This document shows, piece by piece, positions 8,632-17,466 of a stretch of 28,088 nt of DNA. The stretch lies in the IMG/VR virus record IMGVR_UViG_3300037226_000066, positions 1-28,088 of that record; one strand, 5' to 3'. The translations under genes were made by a program, and so were the position numbers. This DNA comes from a virus. The notes under the pieces were generated by a model that saw only the letters and a program-made list of their open reading frames with translations, was not told where the DNA came from and ran no database searches. Positions within the stretch are counted from its first letter, which is position 1, and the number at the start of each line of letters is the position of its first letter.

Positions 8632-10784
8632 GCGACCACCTGTCGAAGCGCCACGTCTTCGATGGACGCGGTCCTCTGTTGCTGCGCACTGAGCGCCTTC
8701 GCCTTGGCGGACAGCGGCTTCTTCTTCCGCGCGTCGTTCATGGCCTGGCTGTCCTGGTCCATGTTGGCAGGGTCGTTGCTCGGCATGTAGTTCGCCAGCT
8801 CCATCGAGCAATGGAAGAACTCGTCGTCGGCCTTGAACTGCAGGCGGATCCCCTTGCAGTAGTAGACGGTCGGCAGTTTGGCCGCCCGGTAGGCCGCCTG
8901 AATCTTCTGGGCCGTGCCCAGTAGCTTGTTGGTGTCCAGTGACCCGTCAGTGCGGAACGTGCCCCAGCGGTCGTTCTGCTTGGTCAGCAGGTCCACGATC
9001 TGATCGCCCTTGAGGTCGTAGAACTCCGACAGGCTGCAAATCGTCAGATCGGAACTGTCGGTCGACTTCTTCGCCACCGTCACGTGAACGGGGCTGCCGG
9101 CGCAGAGGCGCAGGATGTCCGGGCTCTCGTTGTGGTTCTCGACGAGGGCACCCGCGGCCGCGCTCGCCACCGGATCGATGTAGCTGGCCAGCTCGTCGGT
9201 CTCCAGCCCCATCGTCAGCTCGGCCCGGGTCAACTGGTGGTACAGCGAGACGGCCGCCCGGTCCAGTGCCTCCTGGTTGCGGACCCCCTTCAAAACAAAG
9301 GTGCGGATCACGTCGATCTTCCCGCCGCCCTTCTCGGTCATCTTGTGGGCTGAGCGTCCCTTCCCCTTGGGCTTCTTCGGGTTGTGCTTGGGGAATCGGG
9401 AAGACATCACCCGCAGGGTGTCAGAGGCGTCTGGGTTGTAGGCCCGCACTTCAACGGCCGTGGGCCGTACCTTCCCCATGTGGCGCGCCAGCTTCATCTT
9501 GGCCAAGTTGTGGCCCCACACCATGAAGCGGACGTCTGAGGTGAAGGTGCCGCCACCGCTGTTGTAGCCGAAGTCCCGCGAGAACCCGTCCCGCGCCCCG
9601 CCCTTGATCTGAACGGCGCTGGTGATGTCGTCGTAGAACGCCTCGGGTGGCGTCACCAGCAGGCAGTTCACCGGGTCGATCATCGCCAGTCCGTCGGTGC
9701 CCGCTGAGGGATTGGGGAATGGCGGCAGGCTCGGCTTGTACATCGGCATGACGCCACACAGCTCGCACGCCTGCGTGATGAGGTCCCAGATCGACATCCC
9801 ATCCTCGGTCACGGCCTTGGGCGGCATCATGGGGGAACCAGCCCCGGCCGCGTCTCCCTGCCCCGATGGGTCTGCGGCTTCGCCCGTGGGGTCCTGCTGG
9901 GCGTTCGCGTCCTGGGTGGGAGACTGCCCCGCGCCGGCGTTGCGGCTCTTGGCGGTCTGGAGAGAGCGCAGGAGGGTCTTGCGGTCGAGCGTCGGCTCTT
10001 TCTCCTTGGGGCTCGCGTACCAGTAGGCACGGAACGGGTAGCCCCCGGTGTCACCTGAGGTCGGCGGGTACAGGGACAAGATCCGGTTGATGTAGACGGT
10101 CAACAGTTCCGAAGACCCCTGGATGCGGTACGCCTTGGCGTGCTGGTTGATCTTCCCATCGATCAGCGTCCCGATGTAGCTACGCGCCTTGATGTGCACC
10201 GTGTTGCTGGCTTCGTCGGCCTCCATCTCGGTCAGGTCCACATAGCCGTTGAACCGCAGCACGCTGGTCTTCGACGGCACCGGCGCGAGGCACCAGTTCT
10301 CGGGGGTGGCGAAGTCTCCGGACTTCACGGTCCCCACCCACGCCTCGACGCGAATCTCTCGCACGATCAGCGGGTTCAGCGGCATGTCGACGAAGGGGAA
10401 GCTGGCCTCCAGTGTATCGGCCTCACGAAATCCCTTGTCCTCGATGGTCAACTCCATGGGGGATGTCGCGAAGTCGACCGAAAACTCATCGGATGGTCCG
10501 TTGTCTCCGGCTGAGGACTTACCGCTTCTCTTGGCGGCGCTCTGCCGCAGGCTCGCCGAGGTCTTCAGCAGGTTGAGCGTCGACAGCTTGGAATACTTTC
10601 CGACTGCGCCCTCCTGCGATAAGAACAAGTCGGTGAGCTTCGCCTGGTTGAGCTGCAGCTTCATGCCAGAGGAGTACGGATCGGCTCCATCCTGGGCGCT
10701 GGAATCGTCGGTCTGACCGAAGTCCTCCAGCCGCACGTGGAGGCGTAGAAGACACGCCGGTCGGTAGAGGCGCGGTTCGCTCAC
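8628..10784 (-). CDS. Baseplate hub protein (gpD-like)
   Basis: This is a 718-residue protein started at GTG 10784, which overlaps the stop of the LysM gene (GTGA) and has a GGGGGGA run upstream. A GTG at 10799 is also possible. The beta-rich N-terminal part (ELTIEDKGFREADTLEASFPF, then VREIRVEAWVGT and LRFNGYVDLTEM) matches the layout of late-control gene D / gp27-type hubs, in which two barrel domains bind the spike. A disordered, Q/N/D/G/P-rich insert lies at about residues 275-325. The C-terminal tail is basic and helical. At 718 residues it is much longer than typical gpD (about 350-400), so it probably carries additional domains. Adjacency to the spike gene supports the call. Confidence 0.65.
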   Translation of the reverse strand: MSEPRLYRPACLLRLHVRLEDFGQTDDSSAQDGADPYSSGMKLQLNQAKLTDLFLSQEGAVGKYSKLSTLNLLKTSASLRQSAAKRSGKSSAGDNGPSDEFSVDFATSPMELTIEDKGFREADTLEASFPFVDMPLNPLIVREIRVEAWVGTVKSGDFATPENWCLAPVPSKTSVLRFNGYVDLTEMEADEASNTVHIKARSYIGTLIDGKINQHAKAYRIQGSSELLTVYINRILSLYPPTSGDTGGYPFRAYWYASPKEKEPTLDRKTLLRSLQTAKSRNAGAGQSPTQDANAQQDPTGEAADPSGQGDAAGAGSPMMPPKAVTEDGMSIWDLITQACELCGVMPMYKPSLPPFPNPSAGTDGLAMIDPVNCLLVTPPEAFYDDITSAVQIKGGARDGFSRDFGYNSGGGTFTSDVRFMVWGHNLAKMKLARHMGKVRPTAVEVRAYNPDASDTLRVMSSRFPKHNPKKPKGKGRSAHKMTEKGGGKIDVIRTFVLKGVRNQEALDRAAVSLYHQLTRAELTMGLETDELASYIDPVASAAAGALVENHNESPDILRLCAGSPVHVTVAKKSTDSSDLTICSLSEFYDLKGDQIVDLLTKQNDRWGTFRTDGSLDTNKLLGTAQKIQAAYRAAKLPTVYYCKGIRLQFKADDEFFHCSMELANYMPSNDPANMDQDSQAMNDARKKKPLSAKAKALSAQQQRTASIEDVALRQVVA

Positions 10785-12076
10785 GGGGCGTCCCCCCACG
10801 TATTCGTCAGATCCGCGGAAGTGGAAGTGTGGCGGGGAATGTAGATCGGAGGCGCCCCGGTGTCGCTCGGCCCGGTGGGGGTGGCCGGGACTTCCGACGT
10901 GTCGAGATCGTTGTAGTCAGCAATCAGGAGCCACAAATCAGGATCCCCGTAGAACTTGACCGCCAAGTCGCGGAGGTCGCTGCCGGCTGATGGGCGCTCG
11001 ATCGCAATAACGTCCGGGACCTGCTGGGCAGCAAGCTTCGCCGAGGCCACGGCCGCCTGTTCGGCCAGCAGGTCCCAGACCTGAATCAGGGAATCTTGGG
11101 ACGTCTGACCGTCGAGGCGTTCGAGTGGATCGTCGTGTGGGTACATGGCGAGCTTGGCCTCGCCGGCCTGCTGGCGGAAGATCATCCCCGTCTCGCGAAA
11201 ATCCTGGCCGAGACCCGCGCCTTCCTTGCCTGGCCACAGACCACAGAAATCGTCGTAGGCCGCACGCCCGTTCGCGCACGCGAGCACGACGCGCGAGCAA
11301 ACTCCCTGGATTCGCTGATTGATGGAGCTGGGTAACTCCGCCACCTGAGACAGCATACTGCTCGCCCCGTCCACCACGTTGATGGCATCCACAATGGAGT
11401 TCTGGACGTCGTCGAGGGCGTCGTTAATGGTCAGCATGACGTCCGCGCCCTTGCCGATGAGCTGCCAGGCGGCATCGATCCAAGACGTCGTTTCGTTTTC
11501 GGCGTCCTCCAGTTCGTCGCTCAGTGCTGAGAAGTCCCAGCTCGAAGCGAAGCCTTCGGCGGCGAACGTCGGCGGCTTGGTCTGGATGACCTCGCCTCGC
11601 CATTCCCACTCGCACGACCACTCGACGTCCTGTGCCCGCTGGTACTTGGGCGTGAACTTCTTGATGAGCCCGCGGCGAACCACCGCCGGGTCTTCACCGT
11701 TGGTAAGTTGCCGCCCGCCCCAGCGAACCTCGACCGGGATGCCTCGCTCGCACAGATACTCGAACTGCAGGACGAGTTGCCGGGCCCCGCCTTCCCCGAG
11801 CGTGACATCCATCCAGTGGCCCATCCACGTCGAGGGCGGTTTGATGGGTCCGCCGACCTGCTGGGTCGCCACGGGGTTGCCGGGATAGTATTTCGTCGAC
11901 AGCCGCTGCTCGGTGGGGAACTCCATGCCCTTGAAGGGCAGGGCGTCGCCTATCAATGCAATGGGGCCGAGTTCTCCCTCCAGCGGGACGATCTCGACGC
12001 GCCCCTGTGACATGGAGTCGCGGTCGACGGTAACGTCGACGGCATTGAGATCGGCCAAAAGAGGAAGGGTTGCCAT
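10781..12076 (-). CDS. LysM-domain tail/baseplate protein
   Basis: This is a 431-residue protein whose ATG overlaps the tape measure stop (TAATG). Residues about 355-415 form a LysM-type domain: 'SDLRDLAVKFYGDPDLWLLI', then 'ADYNDLD', and a closing 'PPIYIPRH'. This is the usual 'D-L..IA-K-YGDP-LW-IA-N...IP' pattern. The N-terminal 180 residues are beta-rich with many tryptophans (WSCEWEWRG). The middle is amphipathic helix. In contractile-tail phages such a gene, placed between tape measure and hub, encodes a baseplate component (T4 gp53-like or PBSX XkdP-like) that links the tail tube tip to the hub. Binding of peptidoglycan through LysM is possible but not shown. Confidence 0.75.
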   Translation of the reverse strand: MATLPLLADLNAVDVTVDRDSMSQGRVEIVPLEGELGPIALIGDALPFKGMEFPTEQRLSTKYYPGNPVATQQVGGPIKPPSTWMGHWMDVTLGEGGARQLVLQFEYLCERGIPVEVRWGGRQLTNGEDPAVVRRGLIKKFTPKYQRAQDVEWSCEWEWRGEVIQTKPPTFAAEGFASSWDFSALSDELEDAENETTSWIDAAWQLIGKGADVMLTINDALDDVQNSIVDAINVVDGASSMLSQVAELPSSINQRIQGVCSRVVLACANGRAAYDDFCGLWPGKEGAGLGQDFRETGMIFRQQAGEAKLAMYPHDDPLERLDGQTSQDSLIQVWDLLAEQAAVASAKLAAQQVPDVIAIERPSAGSDLRDLAVKFYGDPDLWLLIADYNDLDTSEVPATPTGPSDTGAPPIYIPRHTSTSADLTNTWGDAP

Positions 12077-13893
12077 TACCCCACCGCCGGGATGCCGCTT
12101 GCCCGCGGGTTGTTGACCATGTCGACGATGTCCCTGGGCACATTGTGGAAGACGCGGTCAGGATCTGCCTGCTTGAAGTCCTGCGTGATCTCAAGATGGG
12201 CGACGTTGATGTTGGTGATATCCTTGCCGGCCAGCGCCCGGCCGTTCTTGCCCAAACTGGGATTGCCCACCAGTAGCTGGGCGGCGAAGTTGTTCAGGAG
12301 CGTCGTGATCCTCCCGGCCGCTTCCTCCAGCATGCCCGGAGCCTGCACATTCTTGGCCGACGCGCCCTTGATGCCGTACATGGCGATCTGCTTGGCCGCG
12401 AGTTCCGGCTGCATCGCGCGGAGCTCACCCGCCACCGTGTTTCTGTCGAGTGACTGCCCGGGCTTCAATCCGTAGGCCTGGAAAGCTGTCTTCAGGTGAC
12501 TGAACGTCTTCTCGACTGATTCCTCGTGCAGTGCCGACGACATCGCCTTGGCTCCGGCCGTGAGGGCGTTCATGGCCCTTGGCGCAGAGGCCTGCTTCGC
12601 CATGCCCTCGTCCTGTTTCGACAGTGCCCACTTGGCCAAGGCATCAAGCCCGATATAAAGGCCGCCGAGCGCCTCCGTGACCATCCCGGCCCGGGCCGCC
12701 ACATTGGTGAACTTTCCCACAGTGTCGGACAGGCTGGGTTTCAGCTTGTCCCCGATGGCGGCGGCGGTCGTGGACCCCAGCGCAGCAGCTGTGCTGCCGC
12801 TCACGTTGACGGTCCCGGCCTTCACGTTCATCACTCCGGCCACGCCTCCCGCTGCACCACCGGTGCCACCTGCAGCAGCGCTCGCCCCGAACACTCCCGC
12901 GACCCCCTGCATGGCCCCGGTGAATTTGGTGGCCACGAAGATGCCCGCGATCGTCTTCCAGTGGTCGGCGATGAAGGCCGTCGCGTCCTTCAGGTAGCCG
13001 AACGCCGTAACGAGCTTGCCGCCCCACTCGGCCGCCGCGCTCTGGCCGCCTTCCCGCACCTTGCCCAGCTCGTGCGCCCACTCGCTGAAATCCTTGGTCA
13101 CCTCTTTGAAGACCGGGCCCGTCAGATCGCGGGTCAGCTCGTCGATGGACTCGCGGACGTCGAACATGGATCCGGCGATGCCCTTCCCCATCCCCTCGGC
13201 CGCGGGCATCAAGTCCCCCATGGCCTTCTGCAACTTCTGGAAGCGCTTCTCCTCACTGAGCTTGCCGAAGGCCTTCAGATCACCTACCGACTCCTTCATC
13301 TTCTTGCTGAAGTCGTCGGAGCCCCTGGCCCTCCCGGTCGTGGCCATGCGGTAGACCTGCGTGGCGGCGAACTCGGCATTGACCCCGAGCACCTTCTGGA
13401 CCGCCCCGAACTTCTCGGTCAGATCGATCTGCTGTTCTTGGTTCAGATTGTGGCGCGCACCGAGCGCGTAGGTCGACTTGTAGATGTCGGCCAATTCGCC
13501 GCGGGTCATCTTCAATTTGCCTTCGGACGCCTCCAGCTTCGCGACAATCTCAGTCCCGGCTTCGAGCGACTCGTTCCACTTCTCCTGACCAGTGGTCCCC
13601 TTCTTCCAGCCGCCGAACGTGTACTGAACGCCTGCTATCTTCTTGGCGGCGTTCTCCAGCTCCAGATTCGCCTCGCCGGCCTTGTTGGCAATCTCGCGCA
13701 GCCCGAACCCCAGGCCTACCATGGCGAGACCCGACATGGCCGCTCGATGGGTCATGTCGCCAAGCTTGCGAGTCGCCCCCTCGGCAGCATGATGAACATG
13801 CTCGAACGACTTCGCCATCCGGTCGGCTGGCGCCGTCGCGTGGTCTTGAACTGTGAAGTCAAGACCCTCAACCTGTGTGACGTTGTCGGACAT
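12076..13893 (-). CDS. Tail tape measure protein
   Basis: This is a 605-residue, mostly helical protein rich in Ala, Lys, Glu and Gly. It has hydrophobic segments at about residues 50-65 (MSGLAMVGLGFGL) and about 325-350 (IAGIFVATKFTGAMQGVAGV), the latter followed by a Gly/Ala-rich region. This is the usual layout of phage tape measure proteins, which set tail length and may form a channel in the host membrane. At roughly 0.15 nm per residue the tail would be about 90 nm long. It begins 18 bases after the end of the frameshift extension of the tail chaperone, the invariant neighbour of tape measure genes. No clear ribosome-binding site precedes its ATG, so coupling to the chaperone frame is likely. 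No lysozyme or peptidase motif is seen. Confidence 0.88.
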   Translation of the reverse strand: MSDNVTQVEGLDFTVQDHATAPADRMAKSFEHVHHAAEGATRKLGDMTHRAAMSGLAMVGLGFGLREIANKAGEANLELENAAKKIAGVQYTFGGWKKGTTGQEKWNESLEAGTEIVAKLEASEGKLKMTRGELADIYKSTYALGARHNLNQEQQIDLTEKFGAVQKVLGVNAEFAATQVYRMATTGRARGSDDFSKKMKESVGDLKAFGKLSEEKRFQKLQKAMGDLMPAAEGMGKGIAGSMFDVRESIDELTRDLTGPVFKEVTKDFSEWAHELGKVREGGQSAAAEWGGKLVTAFGYLKDATAFIADHWKTIAGIFVATKFTGAMQGVAGVFGASAAAGGTGGAAGGVAGVMNVKAGTVNVSGSTAAALGSTTAAAIGDKLKPSLSDTVGKFTNVAARAGMVTEALGGLYIGLDALAKWALSKQDEGMAKQASAPRAMNALTAGAKAMSSALHEESVEKTFSHLKTAFQAYGLKPGQSLDRNTVAGELRAMQPELAAKQIAMYGIKGASAKNVQAPGMLEEAAGRITTLLNNFAAQLLVGNPSLGKNGRALAGKDITNINVAHLEITQDFKQADPDRVFHNVPRDIVDMVNNPRASGIPAVG

Positions 13894-13911
13894 GTTGGGC
13901 TAGCTGGTTTT

Positions 13912-14447
13912 CTACTTTTTTTCCGCCTCTACCAGCCGCCCGAGGGCCTCTTTGATCTTGATGATTTCAGAGCGTGGACGGCTGAGGATCCTGTCGAAAT
14001 CTTGGTGTGCGTATCGGGCTATGTAGACGACGTCGTCCCAAAGGGAATCGAGGAGCTGGGCGCTTAGACCGTGGTCTTTCCGCTGGCTAAAAAATCGTCA
14101 GCTTCGACCTTGCTGGGCAGGGCCACGCGAACGAACCCTCGGATCACCATGTCCCGAACCTTGTTGGAAAGGCCCATGAACACGTTCTCGATCTGGTTGT
14201 CGGTCCACGAGAGGGGATTGCCATCGACGGCGCAAAGCGCTCGCTTGGCTCCCTCGACCTCGAATGACCCGCCACCGCGTTCTTTGGCTTCCAGCGCCGC
14301 TTTCTCTTCGGCGAACGTGAGCTGTCGGATCGTGACCGAGTGGGGGTCGGTTTCAGTGCGGGCTGTTTCGGGAACCGTGAACGTGGTGCGGGGTAAGCGG
14401 TCGAGTGCCGCTGCGGCGCCTGCCGCGAGATTCATGACGTCTGACAT
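13912..14447 (-). CDS. Tail assembly chaperone, -1 frameshift fusion (G-T type)
   Basis: The product is predicted to be about 178 residues: residues 1-120 from the 14447 frame, then a switch at T TTT TTA (14094-14088) into the -1 frame, adding 58 residues and ending at TAG 13914-13912. The extension reads as real protein (DSLWDDVVYIARYAHQDFDR in its first half; EIIKIKEALGRLVEAEKK at the end). It has no ATG, GTG or TTG of its own, and the same frame is closed by TGA two codons upstream of the slip. In lambda (G/GT) and P2 (E/E', T TTT TTG) such a fusion protein bridges the tape measure and tube subunits during tail assembly. The position directly before the tape measure gene fits exactly. The size of the frameshifted fraction is unknown. 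Confidence 0.85.
14064..14447 (-). CDS. Tail assembly chaperone, unshifted form (G type)
   Basis: This is a 127-residue protein with a GGAGG ribosome-binding site six bases before ATG 14447. It is small, acidic-to-neutral and helical after residue 40, with conserved-looking segments VTIRQLTFAEEKAALEAKE and DNQIENVFMGLSNKVRD. It ends DDFLASGKTTV after crossing the slippery heptamer without shifting. It lies between the tail tube and tape measure genes, the standard site of the tail chaperone. It coats the tape measure before tube polymerisation and is absent from mature virions in studied phages. Confidence 0.8.
   Translation of the reverse strand: MSDVMNLAAGAAAALDRLPRTTFTVPETARTETDPHSVTIRQLTFAEEKAALEAKERGGGSFEVEGAKRALCAVDGNPLSWTDNQIENVFMGLSNKVRDMVIRGFVRVALPSKVEADDFLASGKTTV
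14088..14096 (-). other. -1 ribosomal frameshift site, T TTT TTA
   Basis: On the minus strand the chaperone codons are GAT TTT TTA, giving the heptamer T TTT TTA in the X XXY YYZ phase required for tandem -1 slippage. Both tRNAs re-pair well (Phe on TTT; the A-site tRNA on TTT with a third-base mismatch). P2-like phages use the near-identical T TTT TTG at this gene. No strong downstream hairpin was confirmed by eye. Confidence 0.8.
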
Positions 14448-14475
14448 GGTGGCCTCCAGGTCTGTTGGTTGTTGG

Positions 14476-14916
14476 TTAGAACGCGGGGATGTAGCGGTCA
14501 GTCTTGGCCGCGAACGATTGGGTCAGGAACGATTCGCGTCCCGCATTGGCGAGCTTGCCTGGGTCGCTGAATCGCAGGTCAGGCAGCGTGATGCGGATGA
14601 TCTGCCCCGAGGGGAACATGATGCGATACCCGAGGTTGATCTGGAGGTTGTTGGCCTGGCCAGACCGCGCCCGCTGGTAGATCGCGTATTGCATGCGGAA
14701 GATCTCACTGCCCTCAGGCTCGACGCTGAAGCTCACGTCCACCGCCTTGAAGACCTCCCGATGACGCTCGGCCGCCTCACCGAGGAAGCCTTCGGACAGC
14801 AGCGTGAACTCCGGGCCGAAGTCCAGATTCTTGATCGCGGTGGTCTCCGCCAGCATCAGGCCGGACTGCGTGAGCCGCAGTGTCGTGTCTCGGCCAAGAA
14901 CTCGGTAGTCAGACAT
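14476..14916 (-). CDS. Tail tube protein
   Basis: This is a 146-residue protein with an AAGGAG ribosome-binding site before ATG 14916. It follows the sheath gene and precedes the tail chaperone, as tube genes do in contractile-tail phages. The size is typical. The sequence alternates beta strands (SDYRVLGRDTTLRLTQSGL at the start, VFKAVDVSFSVEPEGSEIF and YRIMFPSGQIIRITLPDL in the second half) with one helix (FRMQYAIYQRARSGQ), consistent with the tube fold that stacks as hexameric rings. The call rests on gene order, size and fold pattern. Confidence 0.78.
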   Translation of the reverse strand: MSDYRVLGRDTTLRLTQSGLMLAETTAIKNLDFGPEFTLLSEGFLGEAAERHREVFKAVDVSFSVEPEGSEIFRMQYAIYQRARSGQANNLQINLGYRIMFPSGQIIRITLPDLRFSDPGKLANAGRESFLTQSFAAKTDRYIPAF

Positions 14917-14931
14917 TGGGATCTCCTTGGG

Positions 14932-16770
14932 TTAGGTCGAGGGTGCGACCTGGGCGATGATGACTGTCGGCCCGATCATGGTGTTGATGACGATGTCGTT
15001 CATGTCGCCGTTCATCTGCACGAAGGCAGAGAACAGGTAGACGCCGTGACCGTTCAAGGTGTCGTTGTTGCCGGCGGCGGCGCCGTCGAGAACTCGGTAG
15101 TCCTTGGCGCGCGGGTCGCCCACTGGCGGATTGACCAGCCCGTCCAGGTAGGTCGTCATGTCGGTCGCGAAGGCGTCGGCTCTTTGAGAAGTGCCGGGCT
15201 TCTTCGAGTAGGGAGCCGCCAAACCGAAGATCACGTCCTGGATTTCATCGGCGAAGCTGCGGCGGTTGTCGGCGACCCGGTTCGACGCCGTCAGGGGGTT
15301 GGCAGCCGTCACTCCGCTGTAGAACCACCAGCCGGCCGTGCGGTCTTTGACCAGCCACGCGACCCCCGCGGCCCGCAGCGCCACGTAGTCAGCTTCCACC
15401 AGGGGATTCGCCGCGAAGCAGGCCTCTTGAGCGTCGATGACTTGAATCGTCGCGTTCTCGGGATTCCCGACGCTGGTCTGGTATTCGGACTTGCCGTCGT
15501 TTGCCAGGTTGACCTTCATGGCCGCACGGGCGCCACAGGCGCTCACGGTGATGTCGGCGTTGAGTTCCTGGCTGAAGACCTGCTGGAAGGGACCGGAGAT
15601 CCAGAAGCGATCTGCGTCGTCGCCGGTGATGCTGTCTGCGCTGATGAGCCCTGTATAGACGCCCTTGGCAGTCACGGCCTGCGATCCCGTCGTCCCGAGC
15701 GCTGGGGCAGTCGTCACGCACGCCACGCGCCCGCGTCCCGTCTTGCTGGCTGCGGTGACGTTGGCCCAGAGGTTCGCCCGCATCTGCTTATTGCCTTCGG
15801 GGGTCATGCCGTTGCTCTGGAAGTTTCGAGCCGACCAGATGGCCACGATGTCGTTCGTCGCGTCCACGCCAGGAAGGGTCTTGGTGATGGCCGCCGCATA
15901 GTTCAGGTTGATGCGGTTCGAGAGGGTGTCGGGGCTCGGAGCCGCACCGCCGGCCGCTGGAGCGAAGATTGCCGTGGCCGCCGCTGCCGCATTGAGGGTC
16001 GCGGGCGTGCCGGACAGCACGGTTCCGGCGTTCACGCCTGAGAGTGGGTTGCTCGCCACGATGCCGTCGACGATCGTGTTGATGCCCGCGATGGCCTTGG
16101 TGGTGCCCTTGACGAAGAAGCAGGTGATGCCGGTGGTGGGGCTGGACGAATAGGTCAGGGCGCCTGACGCTGGGTCCTGCACGAAGTTGATCCCGAGGGC
16201 CAGCGTTCCAGCGCAACTCGTTCCCGATGGGATCGTGATCTGCTGAGAGGTCGCGATCACGACGGTCGCGGTCCCAATGCTGTTGTCGGCGAACCGGGTG
16301 CCCGACGGGATCACGATGTCCTTGTTGGTCTTTCCACTCGTGAGATCCGCCGCATTGACGGTGAGTGAGCACGAGATGAACGCCTTGGCGACGCTGCTGT
16401 TCGCCACCACCATGTCGCAGTCGACCCGCTGGATGACGAGGCCAGAAAACGTCTTGCCCTTCAGCTCGGCCCACAGGTTCCCGTCGAACGTGACACCAGA
16501 GCCGTCCTGTGCGGCGCTCGAAGGATCCACGCCGCTCTGACTGAGAAGGGTGAAGCTGTTGGGATTTCCGACGAAGTAGTTCAGAATGTCGCTCGGGGCC
16601 GTCACCTTGGTGGGAGTGAACGGGCCCTGAAGGCACTCGCCCACCACGCAAGCGTTGACTCGGCCCGGCCCGACCGGCTGATTGACGCCTGCGCCGTCGA
16701 TGGCCACGAGACGTTCCAGCTCTACGAGCTTGGCCAGCGTCGGCATCTGGGTTGTACGCAAAATGAACAT
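14932..16770 (-). CDS. Tail sheath protein
   Basis: This is a 612-residue protein with an AAGGAG ribosome-binding site before ATG 16770. The N-terminus (LVAIDGAGVNQPVGPGRVN, then CVVGECLQGPF) follows the sheath pattern of a short arm, then 'V-G-A-GPF' strands. A beta-rich, Thr/Ser/Ala-rich domain of about 200 residues in the middle is likely the surface-exposed insertion that varies between phages. The C-terminal part (DVIFGLAAPYSKKPGTSQRA, the YLDGLVN segment, then VQMNGDMNDIVINTMIG) corresponds to the conserved end domain that links sheath subunits. Position before the tube gene is diagnostic. It forms the contractile outer cylinder of the tail. Confidence 0.85.
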   Translation of the reverse strand: MFILRTTQMPTLAKLVELERLVAIDGAGVNQPVGPGRVNACVVGECLQGPFTPTKVTAPSDILNYFVGNPNSFTLLSQSGVDPSSAAQDGSGVTFDGNLWAELKGKTFSGLVIQRVDCDMVVANSSVAKAFISCSLTVNAADLTSGKTNKDIVIPSGTRFADNSIGTATVVIATSQQITIPSGTSCAGTLALGINFVQDPASGALTYSSSPTTGITCFFVKGTTKAIAGINTIVDGIVASNPLSGVNAGTVLSGTPATLNAAAAATAIFAPAAGGAAPSPDTLSNRINLNYAAAITKTLPGVDATNDIVAIWSARNFQSNGMTPEGNKQMRANLWANVTAASKTGRGRVACVTTAPALGTTGSQAVTAKGVYTGLISADSITGDDADRFWISGPFQQVFSQELNADITVSACGARAAMKVNLANDGKSEYQTSVGNPENATIQVIDAQEACFAANPLVEADYVALRAAGVAWLVKDRTAGWWFYSGVTAANPLTASNRVADNRRSFADEIQDVIFGLAAPYSKKPGTSQRADAFATDMTTYLDGLVNPPVGDPRAKDYRVLDGAAAGNNDTLNGHGVYLFSAFVQMNGDMNDIVINTMIGPTVIIAQVAPST

Positions 16771-16773
16771 GGT

Positions 16774-17466
16774 CTAGCTCCTTATGCCGTTGGTGAACGT
16801 GCTGGTGGTCGTCGAGATGGTCCGGCCGTCTCCCGTCTGAAGAACTTCCGTGACCGTCGGGGTAAATGGATAGACGGCGCCGAGTTGCACTTTCGGCGCC
16901 TGCATGGAAATGACGAAGCTGGCCTCGCGCTGGTTCCGCACGGCCGCGTCTTCGGAGTCGGTGTTGCTGCCCTTCTGCAGAGCCGCCCGGGCGGTGAGCC
17001 CCCAGTATTCGGGCAGGTCGAGCAGCAGCCCGTAGGGCGGGACGCTCGGGTTCATGGTGACGTTCCTGGTCTGGAACGCATCTTCGATCGCCAGCTTCAG
17101 CAACGACCGCATGGCGGTGCTGCCGGCTCGAATCTGCAGGTCGAACTCGTCGATCATTTCGGCCGTCTTGTACAGGCCGAAGCTGGGCGGATCGTTCGGC
17201 CCGGTGTCCTTGCTCTCAATTGTGTCCTCGAGCAGCTTGGGCGCTCCGCCTGAGTCCGAGTAGGTCCACTCGGGAGGTGCCATCACGCAGGCAGCAGGAG
17301 GATCGTACTTGTCCTCTTGGGTCGGCCACTCGTCGAACACGTGCGCGAAGTGAACCCGCTGACCACCGATGTCTCGATCGATGGCCTCGATGACCCGGCT
17401 AAGTGCCAGCGCACAGGCATCCCGCACGTCCATGCATGCCGATTGAGAGTAGTCCCCGGCGCGCAT
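16774..17466 (-). CDS. Tail terminator/connector-like protein
   Basis: This is a 230-residue protein started at ATG 17466, which shares one base with the preceding stop (TGATG). The frame stays open further upstream inside the neighbour, so the overlap start is preferred. The N-terminal helix (DVRDACALALSRVIEAIDRD) is followed by mixed beta and helix, with a second clear helix at AEMIDEFDLQIRAGSTAMRS. It lies between an HK97 gp10-like gene and the sheath, where the tail terminator or neck-tail completion protein is encoded in myoviruses. The size fits. No specific family motif is recognised. Confidence 0.5.
   Translation of the reverse strand: MRAGDYSQSACMDVRDACALALSRVIEAIDRDIGGQRVHFAHVFDEWPTQEDKYDPPAACVMAPPEWTYSDSGGAPKLLEDTIESKDTGPNDPPSFGLYKTAEMIDEFDLQIRAGSTAMRSLLKLAIEDAFQTRNVTMNPSVPPYGLLLDLPEYWGLTARAALQKGSNTDSEDAAVRNQREASFVISMQAPKVQLGAVYPFTPTVTEVLQTGDGRTISTTTSTFTNGIRS

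Noticed and set aside
12526-14067. 513-codon plus-strand open frame opposite the tape measure gene
   Set aside because: It is an antisense shadow of a clear tape measure gene and has no ribosome-binding site.
14071-16041. 656-codon plus-strand open frame opposite the sheath and tube genes
   Set aside because: It is antisense to genes with strong ribosome-binding sites and recognisable products. Its Arg/Val/Gly/His-rich composition is typical of a shadow frame in GC-rich DNA.
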